DNA of 13,298 nt from Lachnospiraceae bacterium. GTDB lineage: Bacteria; Bacillota; Clostridia; Lachnospirales; Lachnospiraceae. The position numbers and the translations under genes were made by a program. The notes beneath the pieces were generated by a model. It did no database searches. It saw only the letters and a program-made list of their open reading frames with translations, and had not been told where the DNA came from. Shown here one piece after another: positions 8,432 to 13,298 of the stretch (position 1 is the first letter of the stretch; the number at the start of each line of letters is the position of its first letter). The stretch spans positions 1-13,298 of the forward strand of contig JAFSYD010000055.1 of assembly GCA_017443685.1 (NCBI GenBank). The letters are read 5' to 3'.

Positions 8432-9379
8432 TTAAGATCCCTTTTTCATCCAGTGGTAGATGTCCTTATAGACCTGCATGCGGTCGGTCTCGTTTAAGAT
8501 CTCATGCCGGTCATTCTTATACAGCCGAAGCGCCACGTGTTCCACGCCCACGCGCTTATACATTTTTGCCGCTTCCCTGACACCCTTGCCATAATTGCCG
8601 ACCGGATCATCCGCACCCGAAATAAAAAAGATGGGCAGGGATTTCCTTACCTTTTCGACATTTTGCTTTTGCATATCGTATTCCGCGGCATCCAGCATCG
8701 CCATATAGGCGTTCAGGGAAAACAAAAACGCGCATTTTTCATCACTTTGATATCCCGTCACCACGTCCGCTTCCTTGGTCAGCCAGTTGTTCGCCGGGTC
8801 ATTGCCGGTATGATCGAACCTGCTGCCCGCGATCTGCGAGATCATCATACGCTCCACGCTTTCGCTCCGGTAATCCCATCCGTGGATCAGCGCAAGGGTA
8901 CGAAGAATACTTTTGCCTGCCGCGACCAAAGGCGGGGCTGCCTGCCCCGTTCCCATGACGATCGCACCGGTCAGTCCGGAAAGCTCGCCGGCCTTTGCCG
9001 AAAGCATCCACCGCAACAGATACGAGCCCATCGAATGCCCGAGGAAAAAGCAAGGGATATTCGGATAGAGTTCCTTCATATAACGGTAATCGCTAAACAT
9101 GTCTTCCATCATCACATGACCGGCATGTTCGGTATGCATGATGCCGCGCTCATCCGAAGATGCAACGGATCCTCCGTGTCCGATATGATCGTGCCCCATC
9201 AGGGCCACACCTTTTTCACAGAAAAATGCTGCCAAAGGTGCATACCGCTCAATATATTCCTTCATCCCGTGCGCCACCATCACGACCGCCTTTGGCTCCC
9301 CTTCGGGCAGGTAATGCATCCCGTGGATCCGCGTTGACGCGTCGTCTTTGGACGGGAACGAATAGGTCTTGATCTGCAT
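8432..9379 (-). CDS. alpha/beta hydrolase, monoacylglycerol lipase-like (Hydrolase_4)
   Basis: A 315-residue serine hydrolase of the Hydrolase_4/S33 type. The oxyanion-hole motif VMVAHGMKEY is at about residues 33-42, the nucleophile elbow GHSMG has S116, the acid is D258 in SGADDPVG and the base is H292 in NDRHEIL. All triad members are present. The cap region (about 145-235) is as long as in lysophospholipase or monoacylglycerol lipase relatives, so the substrate is probably an acylglycerol or lysophospholipid; this is family inference. There is no signal peptide, so it acts in the cytoplasm. A GGAGG ribosome site 8 bases before the ATG lies inside the end of the preceding gene, whose stop is only 3 bases away. 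Confidence 0.92.
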   Translation of the reverse strand: MQIKTYSFPSKDDASTRIHGMHYLPEGEPKAVVMVAHGMKEYIERYAPLAAFFCEKGVALMGHDHIGHGGSVASSDERGIMHTEHAGHVMMEDMFSDYRYMKELYPNIPCFFLGHSMGSYLLRWMLSAKAGELSGLTGAIVMGTGQAAPPLVAAGKSILRTLALIHGWDYRSESVERMMISQIAGSRFDHTGNDPANNWLTKEADVVTGYQSDEKCAFLFSLNAYMAMLDAAEYDMQKQNVEKVRKSLPIFFISGADDPVGNYGKGVREAAKMYKRVGVEHVALRLYKNDRHEILNETDRMQVYKDIYHWMKKGS

Positions 9380-9382
9380 CCT

Positions 9383-10324
9383 CTATTCCTCCGTGATCAT
9401 CCGTTGTATTTCCTGCACGACAGCTTCGATCTCCTCGCGACTTGCGGCTTCCTGTTCGTTGATCGCGGTAAACGCGTTCGTTTCCGCCTCGATCCCGCGG
9501 CTTGCCTCCCCCGCATCACGGAGTCTGCCCTGCATGCCTTCCACCGTATCCGTCATCCGCTGCACAACATTCCTCGGACGGGAGGCTGTCATCCTGTCGA
9601 TCTCCTTTTGCCCTTCATAAAGCGCCGCCACCGCGTCGCGGTTTTTGAACAGCTGATCGGTCAGGTTCGCAAGCTGCCCAAAGGTATCCTCATACGCCTG
9701 CTGCTCGGTTTCGATGGCTTTTACCATCTCGCCCAGTTCAGAGGACGCTTCCGTAACGTGAATGCGGACCTTATCACAGACCGCGGCAAACTCCCCCGCA
9801 TCCTCACCGAACCGCGCGGACAGCATGGCTGCCTGCAATGTCACGCCCGATATGCCGCCGAGCGCCTTCTGCGCCGCCTTCGTCCGCTCGAAAAGATCAT
9901 CGACACAGGCCTTATGGGCGGCAAGGAGCTCTTTTAACGTATCCGCCATCCCGATGTAAAACCGGCTCTCCTCAAACAGGCCTTTGAGCAGCTTTCTGCG
10001 GTTCTTTTCCGCGTCATCCTCCGCCGGCAGGCTCTGCCCGAGAATCTGAAGCTCCTGCGAAAGCGCCGCTATATCTTTGGCAAAAGCCGCATCCTGCTCA
10101 TCGCGTTCTTTTACGCAGCGTTCGACGCGTTCGTAGGTTGCCTGCCAGTTCTTCTCCAGAACGACAAGCGTCTCCACCTGCGAATCGATCACCTCGGAGA
10201 GCTCCGCGATCTTTTCCTTTGTAATGCGGTTGCGGTAATCGTCCATAATCTCTTTTTCATGATCCTTTTCGCGGATGCCGAAACGGCTTAGGATCTTCTC
10301 CCAAAAAGATTTTTCTTCGCTCAT
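9383..10324 (-). CDS. soluble coiled-coil protein with a degenerate MCP-type signalling hairpin
   Basis: A 313-residue, highly charged, almost wholly helical protein with no membrane segment or signal peptide. I do not recognise it as a named family. The first 60 residues are basic/acidic helix, followed by long heptad-like stretches (about 40-100, 115-160, 190-300). Residues 163-187 align without gaps with the tip of a chemoreceptor cytoplasmic hairpin: LQAAMLSARFGE corresponds to LNAAIEAARAGE and FAAVCDKVR to FAVVADEVR. About half of the positions are identical to that consensus, but the key glutamate of IEAA is Leu here, so binding to CheA/CheW is doubtful. It overlaps the recJ stop by 4 bases (ATGA) and lies 3 bases from the hydrolase gene. 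It could be a scaffold or sensor related to MCPs, or an unrelated coiled coil with chance resemblance. No chemotaxis gene is in the window. Confidence 0.85.
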   Translation of the reverse strand: MSEEKSFWEKILSRFGIREKDHEKEIMDDYRNRITKEKIAELSEVIDSQVETLVVLEKNWQATYERVERCVKERDEQDAAFAKDIAALSQELQILGQSLPAEDDAEKNRRKLLKGLFEESRFYIGMADTLKELLAAHKACVDDLFERTKAAQKALGGISGVTLQAAMLSARFGEDAGEFAAVCDKVRIHVTEASSELGEMVKAIETEQQAYEDTFGQLANLTDQLFKNRDAVAALYEGQKEIDRMTASRPRNVVQRMTDTVEGMQGRLRDAGEASRGIEAETNAFTAINEQEAASREEIEAVVQEIQRMITEE

Positions 10325-12078
10325 CTGTAATCCTCGATTCTCGCCTGAATGGTCTTTCGTCCCCTGAATTCGTTGATCCGCGGATAATAGGTAAAGGTCA
10401 GACGCACCGCGCTCTTTTTCGCGCCAAGCAGCGCCGCCACTTCTTTTTCTCCGAACTTGCGTTCCAGATACTCCGTCATCTCATCCGCATTGCCGAACCA
10501 CAGCGCTTCGACGTCGCTTCCGTCCGCCATACGGAATAAGAATTTCAAAAACTTCCTCTCGGACCGTCCGATGTAGCTCATCTGGTAAGGGATCAGATCC
10601 TTATCCGCAAAAAGCGGCTGCTCATTGCCTTCTCCGAACGGCTCCAGGCGCGAAAGCTCGCTGATCCGCTCCTCGGTCATATAGGAAAGCGGTGCGGCCG
10701 CATCGATCATCACGGTATCCGTCAGATCCTTTTCGGTAAGATGCGCGTTCGCGTTCAGGCGCATCCTAAGCTCCTCTACCTTCTCTTTTTTCAGGGAAAG
10801 GCCGGCAGCCATCGGATGTCCCCCGTAATGATCCAGAATATCCTCCACCTCGTGAAGCTTATCCGCCATGGGATATCCGGGAATGCTGCGACCGCTGCCT
10901 TTTACCATATGTTCGCCGTCGCAGAGAACGAAGACCGGCCGGTAATATTTTTCCCGCAAACGCCCCGCAACGATCCCGGCAAGGGACTCGTGCAGCTCGG
11001 GGATGTATACGATAAGCACCGCATCCGGTTCCCCTGCCGCCTCGACGGCTTCCATCGCTTTGTCCGATGCCGCTTCCGTCATCGACTTGCGGCGTTCGTT
11101 AAGGTCGATCATCCCGCGGGCCCGCTCGATCGCTTTGGCCGCACTGCTCTCCTCGAGAAGCTCGACCGCGCGGATCGCCGAATCCAGACGCCCGCAGGCG
11201 TTAAAGCACGGACCCAGAATAAAACCGATATCCATCGCGTTCAGCTGCGCCTCGCTTCTGCCGCAGCCGTCCAAAAGCGCGTTCAGCCCGATATTATCCG
11301 TATGGCTAAGCTGCGAAAGTCCCAAAGCAACGATTACGCGATTCTCACCCACAAGCGGCATAATGTCGCAAACAGTCGCAAACGCGGCAAACGGCAGGAA
11401 GGCGTCATATTCCGCCCCGGGAATGCCCATCAGCTCATACAGGACCCCGATCAGCTTCCAGGCCACAACCGCACCGCAGATATCGGCAAACGGATAGGTA
11501 TCCCCCGGCTGATGCGGATTGACCACCGCGTCCGCTTCGGGTAAAAGATATCTTTTTTCTTCGCCATCGTTTTCAAAATCGAACGCGTGATGATCCGTCA
11601 CGATCACCTGCATACCGGCTTCTTTTAACATCGCGATCTCGCGGAAGGCTTTGATCCCGTTATCACAGGTGATCACAAGCTCCGTGCCGTCCGCGATCGC
11701 CTTTTCACAGAGGCGGGCGTTCAGGCCGTAGCCGTCCGTGATCCTGTGCGGGATGTCGTAATCCACGATCCCGCCGCAGCGCACGAGCGCCGTCTTTAAT
11801 ATGTAGGTAGAAAAAACGCCGTCCACATCGTAGTCGCCGATCACGCGGATCTTCTTCCCTTCGTCGATCGCCTTTTTCAAAAGCGCAGCCGCTTCCTTTG
11901 CGCCCTTCAAAAGCGCTCCATCGTGCAGCCTGCCACGAGAGGGTGATAAAAATGCTCCCATTTCCTCTTCGGGGATGCCGCGGTTGACCATGCAGCGTGC
12001 GGTTAAGGGATCGATGCCAAACTGTTCGGCAAGGCGGTTAAAATCACCTTTTTTGTTGTAGACCATCCACTGCTTCAT
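10321..12078 (-). CDS. recJ: single-stranded-DNA-specific exonuclease RecJ
   Basis: A 585-residue DHH-superfamily 5'-3' single-strand exonuclease used in recombination and repair. Metal-binding motifs are in order: GDYDVDG with D82, D84, D86; ITCDNG with D139; TDHH with D162, H163, H164; and CDIMPL with D238. NACGRLDSA follows (about 294-301). The DHHA1 part shows GIVAGRLREKY and GGHPMAAGLS (419-428), then an OB-like DNA-binding C-terminus. Length is close to the E. coli type (577) and lacks the extra C-terminal domain of B. subtilis RecJ. The ATG overlaps the OhrR stop (ATGA), so it is translationally coupled to the regulator. All expected residues are present, so I expect an active enzyme. 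Confidence 0.97.
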   Translation of the reverse strand: MKQWMVYNKKGDFNRLAEQFGIDPLTARCMVNRGIPEEEMGAFLSPSRGRLHDGALLKGAKEAAALLKKAIDEGKKIRVIGDYDVDGVFSTYILKTALVRCGGIVDYDIPHRITDGYGLNARLCEKAIADGTELVITCDNGIKAFREIAMLKEAGMQVIVTDHHAFDFENDGEEKRYLLPEADAVVNPHQPGDTYPFADICGAVVAWKLIGVLYELMGIPGAEYDAFLPFAAFATVCDIMPLVGENRVIVALGLSQLSHTDNIGLNALLDGCGRSEAQLNAMDIGFILGPCFNACGRLDSAIRAVELLEESSAAKAIERARGMIDLNERRKSMTEAASDKAMEAVEAAGEPDAVLIVYIPELHESLAGIVAGRLREKYYRPVFVLCDGEHMVKGSGRSIPGYPMADKLHEVEDILDHYGGHPMAAGLSLKKEKVEELRMRLNANAHLTEKDLTDTVMIDAAAPLSYMTEERISELSRLEPFGEGNEQPLFADKDLIPYQMSYIGRSERKFLKFLFRMADGSDVEALWFGNADEMTEYLERKFGEKEVAALLGAKKSAVRLTFTYYPRINEFRGRKTIQARIEDYR

Positions 12079-12524
12079 ATGTCGTTTTCCTGCTTTAATT
12101 CATCGAGCATCTTATAAAGGATCTCGTATGCGAGCTTCGTTTCTTCCTCGGAGAGCTTTAAGCACCTGCCCATTTCGGAGGGGATCTTTTTCGCCTCCTC
12201 GCGCAGTGCCTCGCCCTCTTTGGTGATCGTAACCAAAAGGTTCCGCTCATCCTCCTCGGAGCGATGGCGCGTAATGTAGCCCTTCGCCTCCAGCTTTTTC
12301 AAAAGGGGTGTCAGCGTCCCGGAGTCCAGGTATAATCGTTTGCCGATCTCCTTGACGTTAATGCGCTTCTCTTCCCAGAGTACCATCATCGTGATATACT
12401 GCGTGTACGTCAGATCCAGCCGGTCCAAAAAGGGCTTGTATCTGCGTGTCACCTCTTTCGCGCAGGCGTACAGTGGGAAACAGAGTTGGTTTTCCAGTTT
12501 CAGACAATCGTAATTCTTCGACAT
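12075..12524 (-). CDS. ohrR: OhrR-type MarR family peroxide-sensing repressor
   Basis: A 149-residue winged-helix regulator. The N-terminus KLENQLCFPLYA and the block RLYLDSGTLTPLLKKLEAKG, then ITRHRSEEDER, closely follow Bacillus OhrR as I remember it. The peroxide-sensing cysteine falls at C15, the same position as in B. subtilis OhrR; only this Cys region is conserved with the one-Cys type, while C7 and C31 are extra. OhrR dimers repress until organic hydroperoxide oxidises Cys15. The frame extends upstream to a GTG at 12584, but GGGAG with good spacing before the ATG at 12524, and the position of C15, fix the start. It is the first gene of the recJ operon and overlaps recJ by 4 bases, so autoregulation would reach recJ and its neighbours. 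The usual target, an ohr peroxidase gene, is absent from the window. Confidence 0.88.
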   Translation of the reverse strand: MSKNYDCLKLENQLCFPLYACAKEVTRRYKPFLDRLDLTYTQYITMMVLWEEKRINVKEIGKRLYLDSGTLTPLLKKLEAKGYITRHRSEEDERNLLVTITKEGEALREEAKKIPSEMGRCLKLSEEETKLAYEILYKMLDELKQENDI

Positions 12525-12587
12525 CAGAGCCGCTCCCAGGTATGATTCGATCTGCCGCCGATGGCGGGCGCCGTTATGCAACACGAT

Positions 12588-12605
12588 TTAATTTTACGCA
12601 ATTCA
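12588..12605. promoter_or_regulatory. candidate OhrR operator (weak inverted repeat)
   Basis: The minus strand reads TGAATT-N6-AATTAA across the -10 element of the ohrR promoter, an AT-rich imperfect inverted repeat. Known OhrR sites are AATT-containing inverted repeats at the promoter, but their spacing differs, so this is only a placement-based guess. Confidence 0.22.
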
Positions 12606-12619
12606 TAAGGGAATGTCAA
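12591..12619 (-). promoter_or_regulatory. sigma-A promoter of the ohrR-recJ operon
   Basis: Reading leftward, TTGACA (12619-12614) is followed after exactly 17 bases by TAAAAT (12596-12591). The -35 is perfect and the -10 matches five of six positions. The predicted start is near 12584, giving a leader of about 60 bases before the ohrR ATG. It is the strongest promoter seen in the window and follows directly after the terminator of the small gene. Confidence 0.78.
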
Positions 12620-12696
12620 TCGCAAATAAGAGAGGCGCAGTTCTTATGGAGTTGTTTTTGAACTGATTTTGTATCGGCGTTCCCTTAATAATGAAA

Positions 12697-12720
12697 GGGG
12701 CGCCGCGTTTGCGACACCCC
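12697..12720 (-). terminator. intrinsic terminator of the small gene
   Basis: The minus strand forms a 10-pair stem, GGGGTGTCGC with GCGGCGCCCC (two G-U pairs), around an AAAC loop, followed by TTTCATTATT. It starts 33 bases after the stop of the 77-residue gene and ends its transcript before the ohrR promoter. The stem would also form on the plus strand, where TTCTTGTT follows. Confidence 0.72.
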
Positions 12721-12753
12721 TTCTTGTTCCCTTTGAATGGGCATTCCTTTTCC

Positions 12754-12987
12754 TTAGTGTACCTTCTGAAGGCTGCCGGCACTCTTCCCGTACGCTGCCT
12801 TGTGCATAGACATCATCAGTCTGCCGTACTTCGCCGGCTCATTGCACGCAAGCCATACAAGATATTCCTTCACATCATTCCATGAAAGCGAGGACATTCC
12901 GTCCGCTTCCCGCTCCTCCGAAAGCATCACGCCGTCAAAATTGAAATGCGCCCAGTCATGAGACCACTTTCTTCCTTTCAACTTCAT
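12754..12987 (-). CDS. small protein of unknown function (77 residues)
   Basis: I do not recognise this product. The protein is small, starts MKLKGRKWSHDWAHFNFD and is rich in Trp, Met, Lys and His. It has a mixed middle (SSLSWNDVKEYLVWLACNEP) and a basic end (MHKAAYGKSAGSLQKVH). No membrane segment or signal peptide is evident. Two ATGs in tandem (12990 and 12987) follow GGGAAAGGGG; I chose 12987 for spacing. The frame stays open to an ATG at 13077 (107 residues), but that start has no ribosome site. The gene is likely real because it lies between a plausible promoter and a strong terminator, with base composition like the main operon. It is a single-gene unit. Confidence 0.5.
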   Translation of the reverse strand: MKLKGRKWSHDWAHFNFDGVMLSEEREADGMSSLSWNDVKEYLVWLACNEPAKYGRLMMSMHKAAYGKSAGSLQKVH

Positions 12988-13117
12988 CATACCCCTTTCC
13001 CGTATTGCGTCTATGTCCTGCTTCCTTCCGGCTCCGCTCTTCGCCGCCGTTACGAAAATCGGCTGCCCGCCGTTCATAGACTAACCATACAGAAGCTTGT
13101 TTTCTCCTTATATGCGT

Positions 13118-13146
13118 ATCATACCAAATTTTTTCCAAAAACACAA
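13118..13146 (-). promoter_or_regulatory. candidate promoter of the small gene
   Basis: Minus strand TTGTGT (13146-13141), 17 bases, TATGAT (13123-13118). The -10 matches five of six positions and the -35 only its TTG. An AAGGAG lies at 13109-13104, just at the expected transcript start, yet has no start codon at good spacing; the next ATG (13088) opens only a four-codon frame. Confidence 0.45.
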
Positions 13147-13231
13147 GATATAGTTGGTTTATCTTATCTTCAACCATATATAGGAAGTTTATCAGACGGG
13201 GGATGTTCTCTCAACCATAAAACGGTTCGCA

Positions 13232-13260
13232 TTTACGATCTGATCAAGGGGTATTATACT
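13232..13260 (+). promoter_or_regulatory. candidate rightward promoter
   Basis: Plus strand TTTACG, 17 bases, TATACT. Matches to consensus are four and five of six. It would drive a gene beyond the right edge, which cannot be seen. Confidence 0.3.
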
Positions 13261-13280
13261 GTTCGCTTCGCAAATGATAA
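13253..13280 (-). promoter_or_regulatory. candidate second leftward promoter
   Basis: Minus strand TTATCA (13280-13275), 16 bases, a perfect TATAAT (13258-13253). It shares its -10 with the rightward candidate on the other strand. It would give the small gene a leader of about 260 bases up to the ATG at 12987. Confidence 0.35.
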
Positions 13281-13298
13281 TCTTTCAAAAATTTTTCT

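Noticed and set aside
8504..9337. A 277-codon plus-strand frame opposite the hydrolase.
   Set aside because: It is antisense to a complete catalytic-triad hydrolase, with His/Arg-rich composition and no domain.
10741..11544. A 267-codon plus-strand frame opposite recJ.
   Set aside because: RecJ motifs are intact on the other strand; this frame has no family features.
12638..12665. Inverted repeat CAGTTC/GAACTG upstream of the ohrR promoter.
   Set aside because: It has only six pairs with a 16-base loop and no U tract; chance is a sufficient explanation.
12956..13177. A 73-codon minus-strand frame upstream of the small gene.
   Set aside because: It lacks a ribosome site, is in a different frame from the small gene and overlaps the predicted promoter at 13118-13146.
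13083..13217. Three copies of ATGGTT on the minus strand.
   Set aside because: The flanks and spacing differ, so this is not a convincing repeat or operator array.

Overview
The window looks like a chromosomal segment of a Gram-positive anaerobe, most likely a Clostridia/Lachnospiraceae-type Firmicute. This is inferred from the AGGAGG-like ribosome binding sites, sigma-A style promoters, a Bacillus-type OhrR, a YqeM-like methyltransferase and the overall protein style; no rRNA or other marker gene is present to confirm it. Every gene I accept lies on the minus strand, so transcription runs from high to low coordinates.

Right end (about 12690-13298): a short orphan gene (12754-12987) ends at a clear intrinsic terminator (12697-12720). 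A 221-base region upstream of the longer open frame (ATG at 13077) holds candidate promoters for this gene and one firing rightward out of the window.

Centre (about 7668-12620): a near-canonical promoter (TTGACA-N17-TAAAAT) drives a compact run: an OhrR-type peroxide-sensing MarR repressor, recJ, a soluble coiled-coil protein, a monoacylglycerol-lipase-like alpha/beta hydrolase and a class I methyltransferase. The first three genes are joined by 4-base ATGA overlaps and the last two by gaps of 3 and 26 bases. The coiled-coil protein carries what I read as a degenerate chemoreceptor (MCP) signalling hairpin. After a 76-base gap, possibly without a break in transcription, come a family 2 glycosyltransferase, an MFS transporter (TGATG coupling) and a 1120-residue soluble hybrid histidine kinase with an N-terminal FIST sensor domain, receiver and HPt domains.

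Left end (1 to about 1990): base composition drops sharply to AT-rich. Behind an extended -10 promoter sit two overlapping genes: an AAA_15/ABC-type ATPase and a protein with TOPRIM-like acidic motifs that runs off the window. This pairing matches the general plan of anti-phage systems such as PARIS (AriA/AriB), RloA/RloB and AbiL, but I cannot assign it to one of them. It is the best candidate for an undescribed or divergent system here.

The central genes read as core housekeeping and stress functions (oxidant sensing, DNA repair, lipid hydrolysis, methyl transfer) followed by a surface-glycan/transport/sensing trio. The left module looks like an acquired defence cassette inserted downstream of that operon.
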